DNA of 64,000 nt from Monomorium pharaonis (GCF_013373865.1 NC_050468.1:27980774-28044773); one strand, 5' to 3'; positions 1 to 13,633 are shown, counted from the first letter of the stretch. Notes: generated from the letters alone by a model not told the origin. Numbers and translations are program-made.

Positions 1-350
1 CGACGTTCCTGCGCAAACTTCCTCGTCCTTGTTCCTCTCGCTGGGACACGTCATATCGTCCCTCGCTCGCACTACACCGTTCTCGGACTCGCTCCACCAG
101 CCAGTCTGCCGCTGCCGTGTTCTCCCTCCCCTTCCTCACCCCTCCCATCGTCCCGCTTTTCACTCGCCTGCCTGCGGTGGTCTCCAGTGGTCTCCAGCCC
201 TATTCCGTCGTTCATTTTCGATGTCTGTACCTTTTCGAAGAACCGTATACCCCGCGGTATATCATTCCAAGCCTTCCGCAGAGAATTCCTGGGCAAAGCG
301 ATCCACTCGGCACGGGAATCACGTGACCGCGACCTTACAATCGTGACAGA
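1..350. other. GC-rich edge block, possible promoter or 5' exon of an off-window gene
   Basis: This block is clearly richer in C and CpG than the AT-rich DNA that follows from about 360. Several frames are open on both strands, but none gives a recognisable protein. It could be the promoter or 5' UTR of a gene lying to the left. I see no convincing coding signal. Confidence 0.25.
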
Positions 351-1814
351 CGCGTTTTATGATGCGGAAATAATATTTAAAAAATGAATGTTAATGGCAA
401 GTAAATGTCCGTAAACTCCAATTGTAATTGTCATTTTAACTGTTAATTTAACAATTTTGTGGAGGTAGATGTGATGGAAATTGGAGTGGACGGATAAAAG
501 TGCAAACAGAATTTCCGAATGTAAATCTTGCCAAATAAAGGTCTATATAAGAACGTTATATTCATTTAATGTCATAAATGATTATGACTTTTTCTGATGC
601 AAAAAGTAGTTGCGATTTTACACACATTAGAGTGTTTATTACAAAGAATTCCCTAATGAATCTAATTAAGCGTCTCGATATCGAAAACGTCATATATTGT
701 CAATATTATTAACTTTGGAAGAATTTTTTAAACTTTATCTTTGTACATGTTTATATTACTTTAAAATTATTATCAATCATATAATTTTCTGTAAATTTAA
801 AGTATAATTATAATAATTCGTGCAAAACATTCGATCCTGACAGATAAAAGTAAATTATATATATATCGCATATATGCAATATATGATAGCATAAAATTAA
901 TATAAAAGATATTTGTATTGTATTATAAAAAATATTTGTATTGTATTATAAAAGATATTGTATTATTGCTCTCTGATCGAAATCGTCAAAGAAAATCCAA
1001 AGTTGATGTAACAGATAATTCAAAATTTATAGAAGAGAATGATCTTATCGTCTACCAATGCATCAGAATACAATCATGATTTTTACCGATTAAGCGTCAC
1101 GTGATCGAAACATGCGGTCCATTCAAATTATTCATCGTGACGTGAACTTTATGGTTGTGCCATAAATTTCAAGATCATTTCTATATAAACGCTAAATTAT
1201 TTATATTATGTTTAGACGAATTTTTGTCACATAGACAATACAAGCAATGTAAAGTATTATAAATTGAAAAACTCTTTACAAATAAAGTAATTAAGTTATA
1301 AAATTGTTAATATATCTGATTTTAATATTAAAAAATAAAAATATGTAATATTTTAAAAATAGAACATAATTTTTATTATATTCTATTTGGATAAAATCTG
1401 ATTCTTGTATAATTTATCTTGTGTAATGAATTACTGTTTACATCGATGATCATGATGTAAGATCATGTAAAATCATTTACATTTTATTGCGTAAAACGCT
1501 TGGTAAATTTTACTTATTATACTTGTCGCTACTTTTTTCTTCTTACACAAAAAGGTGCATCTATTAGAGTACTTCATCACAACCATAAATTGTATTATTT
1601 GCGTATTATTTTTTATCATGCAAAAATTCTCGCCTCTTGCTTTCCACATTATACTATTTTTTAAATAAACCTTAATAAAAATTTTTATTTATAAAATTAT
1701 TAGATTATATGTACAAAAAGAAATATTTATATATGTGCAAATTGCTTTGTAGAATTATACATTATATACAGTTATTCAATTTTTATGTAAACAACAAAAA
1801 ACGATTGTAATATA
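351..1814. other. AT-rich intergenic DNA
   Basis: No gene or clear repeat was recognised. The right end contains the probable SNX14 3' UTR. A TTTATT at 1684-1689 reads AATAAA on the minus strand, about 125 nt after the SNX14 stop codon, and is the likely polyadenylation signal. Confidence 0.5.
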
Positions 1815-4800
1815 TTATGCAGTTAGTTCTGGAAAAAGATTTAGTAGGAGATGATCTAGTAAAAGATACGCGAGATGCTTATTGAACGGCGCATTTTGTA
1901 AAGGATCTAAAAGGGAATCCATCAGATTGTTCCAAGGCTTGGAAAATCCCATTAACCACCATAAGGAATGTAGTCCCTCCTTTGCCGTTTCGTAGTAATT
2001 TCGAAATTTTCCTTGCGAAGGAAAGTCTTTCATATAATTTTTACCCACTATTTTCGCATGTAGAAGTTTGACAACGATGGAAGCACGACCACCACTCAGA
2101 AGCTTAATCAAAGTGTTGTAAAACAGCGCATTCACGATAGGATCTATTCTTTTGCGCGATAAGATGGCAAACATCCAGAAAAGTCGCGATATAATCAAAG
2201 GTACATCTAGTAGACTATCAACTGTAACACAATAATATTATTTTTAACAACCATCATATGTAATTGCATAAACGTGCATATGAAAAATATATCTTGAACT
2301 TACGAGCCTCTATGATGCATAAACTTGCACCTTTCACGTGATCACGTTGCGGTAAACTGCATGGCAAATTTTGGAAAGTAACCGGTAGATTCAGATTATT
2401 GCCAAACACCTCGTCTATCAACTTTCTACCTTTGCTCTCTGTTTCGCTGAGATGTTCGCTCGATGGTTCGACACCCATATCCATGTGCTCGTATTTCGTA
2501 TTAGTTGATGCCAGAAAAGTGCTCATGAATTTGTCAAGATGTTGTCCTTTCTCCTTTCGCAATTTATAAGCCATACTCTGATAGAGAATTCCGAGATCGG
2601 GTGTGCTGTAGTTCGCAAAGTATGGCTTCAAGTTCGGTGTTGTGAGAAAGGTGTAAAGGAGTTCGCTACTTCTCAATACCGGTTTGGACAGCAATTTTTG
2701 CAGAAACTCCTCATAACGCTGACGGTTAGCTGCGAGAGGCAAGTGCGGATTCTTGCGTGATGGTAACGGTGAATCGTTCAATTCTTTATCACCATGGAAT
2801 TCGATAAGTCGCGTGCGTAGTGTGTAGAAATCTTGATCCTGTCGTAGGACCGTCCACGATTTAGCCTCCGCCACGCTGTGAATGGCAATCATGTACACAG
2901 GTTGCGCACCACCACCATCCACATGTGGAACGGCGACTCGCCACGTCGTTAAGTCGCGAGTCTTATCACCAAAGCCCTTGATTTCGTTATACGCTCGAGC
3001 CGTGCAATCTACCTCTTCGACCGGGTAGGCGCCTTGTAGTTGAAATGGGGTACCATCGACTGCAGTCGTGCGTAAGACGCCGTCGACTTTGCTTTGTTGA
3101 TTATTAAATCGTGTAGGCGTAGATGCACCTCCGCTTGCACTGTAAGCGAATATACGTGCCTGGATGATTATAAATTATAACAATTTTATTGAGAACTAGC
3201 ACGTATAAGTTATGTCTAAATTTATATCATAAAATATTCATTTTACAAGTTATAAAAAACTTCCAAAATGTCTAAAAACATTTCTTTCCATTTTCTCTAT
3301 TTCATATTCATTATATAGTTCTAACTTAAACATGCAAAAATAATCACAAAATAAAATAGCAAAATTATAGCAATAAAAAGTAATATTTCTGAAGAGTTTA
3401 AAAATACAAGAGTACATCTTAGATTGCTTACTTACTTAGCTGTTGCAGTAGCCTTTGTTTGTTCGGACAAATGACCGCATAAGAGTTTATATAACTGAAA
3501 AATACAACAAATAAAGTTATCAGAATATGAAATTTTATTATTAAAGTTTTAATATAATCAGATTTAATACGTTTAAAATTAAAAATACTGAACATTATAA
3601 TATACTAATATATGATATATAGATCATAAAATTTTTTTTACTTGATAACTATGATGAAATGATGGTAAACAAGTATTTTCTAGGAGCGAATGTGCCTCTT
3701 GGTGAGCTTGATAGAAGGGCCGTGATGTCCGTAGTTCTTGAATTTTTTCGGGCCCACCTTCTAATACTAGAAATAAATATGTACACATATTCATATATTG
3801 TGTTTCACAATAATGTTTGAAACTGAAATTATTTATGTACAAATGACTTACTTTGTCGTATACCTTTCGATATATGTAATGGTAGATACAGATATTCTGG
3901 ACCGTCAGGATCAAGATACATCATGTACATACTTCGAACATCTTCATACAAGCTTTTTTCAGCACTAGTCGACATTTCTGGATTTAACATACGTTTACTG
4001 AGATCATCTAGAAATAAATAATATAAATTATTATTATTAAAAAAATTTATATTAAATTACAGGTATCCTTCTATTTACAACGAAGTTACATTTCAAGATT
4101 CTAGTCATAGATTTATGAGGCTATGTTATCTTGTCTAATTTGATTAAATTAATCGTATATAGTCAAATAACATTTATATTTAATATAAATAAAATATTAT
4201 GCAAAATAATTATTTCATTACTAAAAACAATTATGGATCTATTTAGAAAATAATTTAAAAAATTTAAGACTATAATTCTTAACATAATATTTACTATTAC
4301 AAAATTAATAGTTTAAACACATATTAATTTCAAGAAGTGAGATTAAAAACAATATTTTTTTTTTAAATATAATAATTATTTTTCCATCTCTTGACTGTAA
4401 GCTATAATAAATTATTTTATTATATAAAATGTAACATTATAAAATTAATATTTAATTTAAAAAGCTTGAATTTATCTTGAATTGGAGATAATAAATTGAC
4501 TTGTAAGTAAAAGAATACCTATACATCACAACAGTTTTACGTGTACCAATATCTAAGCAAAATTGAAGAAGATTCATGGGTCCTGATTCTTTGATGTGCT
4601 GCATAAACATATATAATAGTTCAGGATCATTTAAGATGTCATTTAAAGATGGTTTGAAGCAACTGTGTGTGATATGCGAATGCATCACTGGAACTGTAAC
4701 CCAAGATTGCAGTATGGGTACGGTGACAATCTCCGCAGAATTAGATAAAGTGGTGTCATGATGAGTAGATAATGTCACCAGCATATTTATATTTTCTGGA

Positions 4801-5839
4801 TCCGCAAGTGCATCAATTGCTGGTAATAGCACCCAATTTGCCAAAATTTCTCGAAGTATCACCTAACAAAGTACACAAATTTAAAAAAGCATATAAAATC
4901 TCATAATTATTTTTTGTATATTATAAATTTCTCAAATATTCATAAGAATATAATATCCATAAAAACTAAAATTTAAAAAATTATTACTTTGTTGTTCGTC
5001 GAGACGTGTATTGCTGGTAACAAATGCGGCAGCAGTGCAGTGACCAGTCCCCGTAAATAATTCAACTCAGCCTCTCTCGAATAAGCAGCTGGATGAATTT
5101 TCGAGCTCAAACATGTCCCAATGTATTCCTGGGGCATTTTAACATCAGACTTGGACATTTTTAGCAATGTATTCCAGTCTTCAGCGTGTTGTATAGCCAA
5201 GGGGATCAGGCCGTCGAAGGTGATGGTCGCTGCGTCCACGCGCAATAGTCGTACAGTAATGTTCTTTGCTGCTGTTGTTATAGCTAGACGAAGCTGTTGT
5301 ATGAAAGCCTCGTTCGCTGAGAAATCTGAGTACCACGTGCAGACGTAGATTTGCAGCACCTCTTCCAAAAGCTACAAGATAACATAGCCATAATAATGTC
5401 AAATTTATATAAAATTAAACAAAAACAGTGTAACGATTAATTACTTGCTCCAATGCATGGTCAAAGTCTTTTGGAACTTTGACCTTGGTCGAATGCGGCA
5501 GCAATTTGTGTCTCTTGCAGGTGTTCTTGCTGCAGACGCTGCATGAATCCTTGATCTCGTACCTCGTGATGAACTTGTCGCTTATAATGTTGAACCTCGT
5601 CAGCAAACGGTCCACACCCTGTGCCACCTGAACGGCATAGAAACTGGCAATCGCGTAGATACTGATGACGATAAACACCCATGCGATACTGCGAAAAAAC
5701 CAACAGATGATTTAACTATAAGGCTCAAACAATATGCTATCAAACGTGTGATGTACCTGTTAAAGACAATCACGATAAACGCGACAAGTAAAATAACAAT
5801 CGCTGACACCGCGGCGCTAAAAAGGTACAGATCCTGCAT
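1815..5839 (-). CDS. SNX14: Sorting nexin-14 (Snazarus family), 9 coding exons, 869 aa
   Basis: Coding exons from the start are 5757-5839, 5445-5688, 4988-5371, 4547-4862, 3852-4007, 3642-3766, 3436-3494, 2304-3139 and 1815-2221. They sum to 870 codons including the stop. The N-terminus has two adjacent hydrophobic segments (about residues 5-26 and 28-47), then a conserved Cys/His cluster (SCSVCSKNTCKRH) that matches the vertebrate protein. A PXA domain (about 100-270), an RGS-like domain (about 300-440), a PX domain (about 520-630, with WRVAVPHVD and FYTLRTRLIEFHG) and a C-terminal nexin domain ending LFPEL follow. Known for the family: an ER-anchored tether at ER-lipid droplet or plasma-membrane contacts, acting in fatty-acid storage. 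The start is the first in-frame ATG, just before the first membrane segment as in vertebrates. The frame stays open upstream to about 5959 without another ATG. The exon 8 acceptor at 3139 was chosen because it alone keeps the frame. The gene is divergent from GNB1L. Confidence 0.93.
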
Positions 5840-6291
5840 TTCGTCGGTAAGAACAATAGCTTTGTCTAATAAAACATTCTTGCGGTCACATCGTAGAGCC
5901 ACTTCTGATCGAAGGTGATCAGTTTGGATCAATTTTCTCGGTGCTGCTGCTCGGTGCACAGGTTGCCTCGTTTTTTAACGGATTCGGCAGTATGGAAGTG
6001 GCGACTCTGCGGTGACGTTTTGACAAGCGCTGACAAGTATTATGAGAAGTTTCATTTGTGACGACGATCAATTAACAGTGGTGAATCACAATGAAATAAA
6101 ATTGCGAATAACGGAGTCATTTTCTGTCTTATATTTCAATGCGATAATTCAAGAGCGGATTGAGAAACTTCGATAACACTGAACAATGATGGGATAACCT
6201 ATCATAGATATGTCGTATATATGCATTATATTATCCCGGATTTTATATCCTACGTGATATTTCGAATAAGAAAAACGAAACTGCAAAGACG
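5840..6291. promoter_or_regulatory. Head-to-head SNX14/GNB1L intergenic region, putative bidirectional promoter
   Basis: The start codons of SNX14 (minus strand) and GNB1L (plus strand) are only about 450 bp apart. Both 5' UTRs and both promoters must therefore lie here, unless unseen 5' non-coding exons exist. No TATA box stands out at a convincing distance. The arrangement is seen directly; shared regulation is inference. Confidence 0.6.
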
Positions 6292-7664
6292 ATGTCGAGA
6301 CCGCCAGACCCGAAATTTCTGTTGCGCGGCGACATGGATGAAAACGTGCACAGTTTATTGTTCTCGATCAACTCCGATGTCGAGCATCTCTACGCCGGCG
6401 ACGGGAGAGGTACGGTTCACATTTGGGATTTAAAGGTAAACTTGTTTTTAATAAATTGTACTACTCTTTTTAGTAAATTGTAATAGTATAAATGATTTCT
6501 AAAATAATTAATAATTATTAATAATTTTTTTAGATTTATTGATAAATAATTTAAATAAATTTAATAGAAATTGAAATATAAGAATGGAGGAGAGAAATAC
6601 TGTATTCTTAATATAAATTTGTGCAGAGAAGCATATCGAGATTTGTTACAGGAGTTAAATCTTTTTTTATCATGTTGTAGACGAACAGGATAAAGTGTCA
6701 ATTATCAGATGGACACAGTCCGTGCTTTAATTTACATACAACTGACAAGACTGATCTGATAGTACAACGGAGACATGGAGTAGTCGATGTGTACAAAATG
6801 AACGATTCAAACTGGATATTAGATAGAAGTGTTGATTATGAATACTGCAGTTTTTGCAGGTATATGTATTAACAAATAAAAATATATTGTAAGCATTGAT
6901 AACTAAGTCTTTTAAAATGAATACTAATAAATTAATACCGCAGGTCTCAATTGTTACCTGAGAAGAATGCAATGTTGATTCCACTCGATAATTCTGTCGT
7001 AGGAATGTTATCATTGAAGACATTCAAAGTGGAATCGACATTAGATCCATCCAAACTGTCCTATAATAATAAATTGGGTACAGTAATGGCGATAAAATCG
7101 TTGGCGGATATGAACGACTTGGTTCTAGTCGCTTACGAGGTTGGACAGTTACTATTGTGGGATATGAGAAAGAATGATGTCCTTAGTTCTCTCACTGTGG
7201 AACACTATCCGATGACTTTCGACTTTGACGCCTCTCTGATGCAAGGTATTCTTGGTAGCGCATCAGAGAAATTAGAGGTATTACGAATAAAATTGACTTC
7301 TAATTCTAAAAAAATGCATCATTCCATATTGATACTTTACATTTATAAATGGTTTTAGATTTTCGAAATGTCGCCGAGTCACATTTTATCGCACAAATCT
7401 ATGAAACTCTTGGAGCATGTTTCCGGCATATCTGTTCTTTCTATAAGACCAGATAAAAAGATTGTCACAGCTGGCTGCTGGGACGGACGTATGATGTTGT
7501 TCTCTTGGAAGAAATTACGACCACTCGCGATATTAAAGGAACACAGAGCGAGTATATATGATATTGTATATTCGCAATGTAAAGTTGAGGCTTATGATAC
7601 TAAGTGTTTAATGGCAGCAACTGGTAAAGATGGTTATATATCTATGTGGGATATATACAATTAG
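6292..7664 (+). CDS. GNB1L: GNB1L-type WD40 protein, 4 exons, 320 aa
   Basis: Exons are 6292-6435, 6681-6859, 6944-7277 and 7359-7664, all with GT-AG borders and consistent phase (321 codons with stop). The protein is a compact WD-repeat protein. Recognisable repeat ends are VHIWDLK, LLLWDM, MMLFSWK and the terminal YISMWDIYN. The N-terminal PPDPKFLLRG, the internal SFCRS and the late IRPDKKIVTAGCWDGR match vertebrate GNB1L closely, and length is near the human protein (about 327 aa). Known for the family: a TTT-complex-associated factor that supports stability of PIKK kinases such as ATM and ATR. Fly annotations often carry only a generic WD-protein name. ATG 6292 aligns with the vertebrate N-terminus; a non-homologous ATG at 6221 lies in another frame. 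Confidence 0.92.
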
Positions 7665-8175
7665 AAAAAAATATAAATGCATATAGTTTTGTATGTCTGT
7701 ACTAAGCAAAAAAAAATATATTGCATTGTTTAAAAATTTTCATTTATCATTATCATTAAATTATTGTTTAACTTAATTAAAAATTCACATAGAAAATATG
7801 AGGCAAAATATTAAGTTCCACTTTGATAGAAAAATCATCGGTCTAGTTTCTTGTTGTTTAAAAATATATATACAATTTTATTATTTTAGCTAATATTTAT
7901 CTCTTTTAAGACAGTCTTAAGACATGCTACGTCTTTATGACATTGTTTACAACATCTTAAGGCGATTTTAAATGTAAGAATGGATTACAAATACAGGACT
8001 ATGAATTAATTTTTCATAATGTCTCTCTTCCATGATTATATTTATGTATATAATTTATGTATAATATATACATATATATGTATATATCAAAAGAAGAAAT
8101 GTTGTATAATCATAAATTTTCTGAGTACTAAAATATATTGTTTATTATACATTTATACATATTTTTAAGATGATT
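7665..8175. other. Tail-to-tail intergenic region GNB1L/YARS2
   Basis: AT-rich DNA containing both 3' UTRs. A TTTATT at 8141-8146 reads AATAAA on the minus strand, 30 nt past the YARS2 stop. An ATTAAA-type signal near 7757 may serve GNB1L. No other gene was seen. Confidence 0.5.
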
Positions 8176-9786
8176 TTATTGCCATCGGACTATATGATAC
8201 GTTTTTTTACCAACTCTAAGCAATGATAAATTATTACTTAGTATATGGATGCCAGGTACAATTACCTCATTTAAATTAGAAATTCTTTGATAATTAATGT
8301 AAAATCCACCTGCCGTTATGATTCGTTCAGCATCATGATCAGTCTTAAAGCATTTCACTTTTTTTGCTAACTCATATACAGTGATTCCTGGCTCGGATAA
8401 AATATCTACTATGGTTGCACCTTCAAATACATCCGTTAACTCCGAAGGATTTAATCTTACAAGGGATTCAATTGATTTGTCATACAGTGCTGCAGAGGCG
8501 CGCTTTGCAGCCAACAATCCATCCTCTGTAAGAAATTGCAATAAATAACAATAAGTATCACCAATACATTTATATTATTTATAAAATATTACATTATATT
8601 TATTTTAATATTTTTTTAATTACCTCCGTGTACCAAAAGTGTAACTTGTTCCGCTAATATTTTCTGTGCTGTCCTCTGTTCTGGATCGTTCATATGACTC
8701 TTCACGATGTCAGCAATTTTACTCAATGGTATAAATGTGAATAGTTTTAAGAATCTCTCGACGTCGGAATCTTTGGTTCTGATGAAATACTGATACAGCT
8801 GGAAGTTCGAGGATCTTGTCGGCGATAGCCACACCGCATTCTGAAGAGACTTGCCAAATTTTTTTCCACCTTCGGCCGTTATGAGCGGCAGCGTTATGCC
8901 GTAAACCTCCTTCCTTGTACTTTTAGTGATCAGATCGTATCCAGACATAATATTACCCATCTGATCGCTGCCGCCGATCTGGAAGTGACATTTGTATCTC
9001 TTCATCAATTGAAGCCAGTCATATGCTTGGAACACTTGATACGTGAATTCGGTGAAACTCATCCCAGTGTCAGAGTTCAATCGCGATTGGACAGAAGCTC
9101 TGCCCAGCATTGTGCCCATCCGAAAATATTTTCCAATACTTCTGACGAATTCAATGACATTTACGTTCGTGTACCACTCCAAATTGTTTACTACAATCAG
9201 AGGCTTCAGTGGTGTTTTGTTGTTCTTCCAAAAGTAATCCTCATGATTAATAAATATCATCTCTATATTCTTTCTGATGGATTTGATGTTCTCTTCGATT
9301 AGATATCTTTCCATTTCGACGCGTTCAGATTTTCTATGACTGGGATCACCGATTAAACCCGTGGCTCCTCCCACTAGGGCTACAACTTGGTGCCCTGCTC
9401 GCTGCCAGTGCAAAAGATTCATCAGGATAAGTAAATTGCCGATGTGCAAACTGTCTGCCGTTGGATCAAAGCCAGCGTAGACACATTGTGATGAATTGTT
9501 CAATAAATTTACTATTTCGTTTCTGAAAAAATGTACATATTTTATAAAATTGATGTATAAAATAATAAATGTAATATAAATATCAGGAGGTATAAAGCAA
9601 TAGTTCTTACAAAGCTTAAATTACACAAATAATTTCGCATACTTACGTACTAGTATCGGGAAATATATCCTCGTACATGCCCCTCTCATGAAGTTTTAAT
9701 ATATTTCTGCTGCAGTAAAATCTGCGTTTGTCAAAATTAACGTTTTTAATAGTGGAACATAACCTTAATAGAGAACGCACGTTCAT
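8176..9786 (-). CDS. YARS2: Mitochondrial tyrosyl-tRNA synthetase, 3 exons, 462 aa
   Basis: Exons are 9647-9786, 8624-9522 and 8176-8525 (463 codons with stop). It is a class I aminoacyl-tRNA synthetase of the bacterial/mitochondrial type. The HIGH-like signature is HIGN at about residues 73-76 in ADSLHIGNLL. Tyrosine-pocket segments include YTYQVFQAYDWLQL-like and QIGGSDQMGN stretches, and the KMSKS-like loop is KFGKS at about 268-272. The last exon carries an S4-like C-terminal region (GGFYINYQRI). The basic N-terminus, rich in Arg and Ser (MNVRSLLRLCSTIKNVNFDKRRF), looks like a mitochondrial targeting peptide. Known role: charging mitochondrial tRNA-Tyr with tyrosine. Length is close to human YARS2 (477 aa). 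It lies on the same strand as RACGAP1, 649 bp downstream of that gene's stop codon. Confidence 0.94.
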
Positions 9787-10435
9787 TTCTCCTATATATT
9801 TGTAACTTTAAGAATAATATTAACAATTATCTTCAATTATCGGAAATCAGATTTCGATTTCTGAATTTCCTACGCGAAAATGTGCGCGAGTAAGTTCATA
9901 CAATCATTAATATTGGCGAATCAAATTTAAGGACTACACCGTCGGTTAATTCTAACCTCAAATAATGCGGCATCGGACTGATCGGACATCTGCTTATCTG
10001 TTGGATTGTACATGAATTTTAGTATATTTTAATTTATTAATATTAAGTATTTATCCTAAATCTTTTTAATGTTAATATCTTATTTAATTGTTACCAGATG
10101 TCATTCAGGTAATTTTTATAAGATAATAATTATATCAGAAGATATCTCAACATTAAACACTTCTGTATATATAATATATAAATTTATATATTAGAAACTG
10201 TTAAAAAAAAAGAGATTACAATTGAACTGACAATTTACGATACTAATATTTTAAGAAATAATAAATCAAAATATTATGTTATCAAAATCGAGTGTTATCG
10301 AAATATTTATTGTATGTTGATATATATTTACAAAAGAATACATATAAGTACATTAAATATCAGAATATTTCTTATGTAATCATATTATAAATTGTTATTA
10401 TAATATAACAAATAATTAAAAAAAATGTTTGCTTA
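9787..10435. other. Intergenic: YARS2 5' side and RACGAP1 3' UTR
   Basis: AT-rich DNA. TTTATT at 10306-10311 reads AATAAA on the minus strand about 125 nt past the RACGAP1 stop and is a plausible poly(A) signal. The YARS2 promoter must lie in the left part. No other feature was seen. Confidence 0.45.
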
Positions 10436-11932
10436 TTAGTTTCCTATTCTAGACGGTGGTGTGGCAAAGAATTTCTTGTTTTTCCTCATATGAGCACGAC
10501 TGTAAATAAAAATGAAATGTGAAATAAAAGAAAAATAAACAGTGCTAAATATAGGCAAGATACAATTTATACATCTTTTACCTGGAAGTGAGAGGAGTAT
10601 TGAAGAAACTGCGGGAGATACTGCGTTTGAGAAGCGACTCTGTGGATGGTGTATGCTTCAATTCTCCTCTTTTCGGAGTAGAAATGCCATTTGAATTTGT
10701 AGGATTCAAGAAAGTTGCCCAATAATCAGATGGTATTTGAAGTAAACTCTCCACTATCTAGAATATAAACGTACCATTACGTTATATTTCCTATTATATC
10801 AATCATAATAGCGCCCAGGAATCTTTCTTACCGCGACTTGATGTTTAGTTTCGTTCAGTAGATGGTCGAGAGATGGTTCCTGGGAACTGTAACCGACTAA
10901 AGTCGGTCCGAAAACTTTGGCGAGATTACTAATAGGCATCTTACATTCTGCGCTACTCGATACTCTCTGTAAATGAAGCATTAGAAAAGCCAGAGTATCT
11001 TTGTTTGGTGGCGGCAACAGCGATATTGCTTGATAAAGATCACGGTCAACGTCCTGTTTGTCTGTTTGTTGCGTTGCACGTACAAAATCTTTCGTTAAAC
11101 CGACAGTGATTAGCGGCTCACGTAATGATCTGTAAATATGAATTCAAATAAATATATGTATGTACTATATTCTTTACACATATAGCGTAGGAGTATATAC
11201 ATGTGGGAGTATACAAGTATTCCTGTACAAATTATCGAATTTGTTCCCAGCATTCACTAAATGTTAACCAATAGATCATAAATAAGTTAATTAATCCACT
11301 CGTTAATTAGTGATCCAAATTAAATATTAATTTCATAATATTGAGTATTATATTGAGATATATTAAAAAAAATAGTATTGTTTTTATTCCCTTGTTAAAG
11401 TTAATGTGTATTTAAGCTCAAAATTAATGATATATGATAATAGCAAATATTAAAATATATTTCATAATCAATCTTTAAAAACAATTTTTGTTTTATTTTG
11501 AACAGATATTTATAGTCATTTTTAGTAACAAAATTATTCTACATAAACGTTTTTATATTTTATATAAATGCTATTCATCTTACAATTAATTGGGATTACC
11601 AAAGTCTTGGAATCTTCGTAAGTAAACAGATAACTATATTTCAGATGATGTACCTGAGAAAATCTTTTAAAGTAGAGCAAATGGTTGAGATATCAACGTT
11701 AGATAGATTTGGAGCACCTTTGCCCTTCAAAAATTTTTCTTTGAGACACTTGGCATCGGCGGCTGCTCCGTTCACTCTGTACAATCCCTGCTCGTTCATT
11801 CCACGTAATTCGATCTCGTTAATGCAGTGAACTACTATGGAAGGTATCATGGGTCGTATTGAAGGTGTGTAGTCAGCTATAGTGCCCTGAAAAGTGCATT
11901 TGTATTGATGCAATTGATGTTTTATTAATGTA

Positions 11933-11978
<46 letters not shown>

Positions 11979-13633
11979 TAGTAATACTCACGGGAATTCC
12001 ATTTAATGTGGGTGTATTTCCTGTTGGGATACATGGCAATGGTACTAAATCTTTACAATGGGGGTGAGCCATAGCTCTACAAGTCTTGCATCTCTGCATG
12101 TATTTTCCAAATTGAATTCTAATAAATTGTAAAAGGCATTAAGACTTTTCTCACCTATGACTGAATTGTGGTTACAAGTAATACAAGTTATTGTATAAAA
12201 TATAGAAAAATAAATTTTTACCTTTTCCCACAAGAAGTGCATATTTCCGACTTGAAAACAGTTTTGCCTTCAAAAATATGACTCCTGGACATTTTTATAT
12301 TCATGGTGTAGCCACCAATGTTTGGACTTGGTTTATAGATGTCCTCTGAATCTGAAGTTGATGTAATAATCTCAGCTTTTGGTGCTGATGGCTAAAATAA
12401 ATCGAATAAAATATTGATTACATACTCATATTTAAATATAGAGAATTAAATTATGTAATTTGGTAATTTACCGCTATATCGATTGGTACTTCGTTTGTGT
12501 CAATGTGCGATAATTTTGATTTATTGTGTTCTGTACTGCTCTTGCGCCGCTTGCGTGAATTGTGCAGGGGAATCTGAGGATCTGCGTTCTCATCGCCAGG
12601 TATGGCCTCGATTGTAGAGGACGCGGTGATTGTACCTTCTTTCGGCATTACTACGGTAGTAGTTGCGACTATTCTATCAGAGGAGTTCAATTCCGTACTC
12701 TTGTGCAATGCGCTACGACGATGCTTCTTCGAATATTCGCTGCTGGGGCGATGTTCTTTCCATTCACGTTTCTTTTGCCCTTGCAAAATAGCACTAGTCT
12801 CCAAATCGTCTTCCGATCTGGATAGACAGTTAAGATCACTCAATAACGAGCCAGTGGAATTTAACTCCGGTATTGTGTTAAGTCTAAAACACAAATACAG
12901 TGTTGTTGTATAATTCAATTATTAATCATCTTGGAGTATAAAGATGTTCATATTTACTTATCAATGGGCACATCATAAATATTGCGTGTGTTATTTTGAC
13001 GATTCAATGAAGTGTTATTAAGAAATTGTAATTTCTCTCTTGTTTCTTCATTAAGACTTCTCCCTCTGTCATTAAACAAGATATCTCTAGCTGTATCAAT
13101 TTGTTTCACCTGGAAAAAAATATACATGTATTTTACTAAAGATAAAACAATTCTTTGATCAGTAAAAGAAGTATTAACTACCAAACAATCCCTCTGTTCC
13201 TCAAAAGCGCGACACTTGCGTTTCTCTTCCTCCAAGTTTCTTCTTGCATGCCGCAGTTTTCTATCAAGACTTGCAATCTCATTGTGAGCCTTGTCCAAGT
13301 CTGAGTGGAGTCGTTGGCATTCTTGCACCGACGCCAGCCATTTCTGCCTCATTTCCTCTTGATTTAAAGCAAATTGCAGGAATTCTGCACACAATAATAG
13401 TAATAATTTAGTAGTACACTGATTGTCTATATGTCCATAATAATTGTAAAAACTTCAATTATTTTAGAAAATTGTACTAAAAGATTTTTCAAAAAAGCTA
13501 ATAAACTAAGTAATATTAGATAATATAGATTATATACGATCATTAACAAACCTTCTTCGCAGGCTCCATTAATCAAAACGTTCGAACATCTCACCAGCTC
13601 GTCGTAGGTAGCTAAAAGTGTCAACGACGTCAT
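10436..13633 (-). CDS. RACGAP1: Rac GTPase-activating protein 1 (MgcRacGAP, tumbleweed), 10 exons, 638 aa
   Basis: Exons are 13552-13633, 13182-13384, 12958-13109, 12472-12883, 12222-12391, 11992-12118, 11654-11886, 10832-11129, 10582-10757 and 10436-10499 (639 codons with stop). An N-terminal coiled coil (about residues 25-110, ending DRKLRHARRNLEEEKRK) is followed by a Ser-rich basic linker. Next comes a C1 zinc finger (about 320-370, CTSCGKR...CKTCRAMAHPHCKD), then a RhoGAP domain (about 385-580) with the arginine finger in GLYRVNG (about Arg419) and the LAKVFGPTLVG segment. The C-terminus FFATPPSR resembles the FFASP end of the human protein. Known role: with the kinesin MKLP1/Pavarotti it forms centralspindlin, which bundles midzone microtubules and directs RhoA at cytokinesis. 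The ATG sits just before the conserved N-terminal LVR segment. An intron holds an AT dinucleotide run at 11938-11971. Confidence 0.95.
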
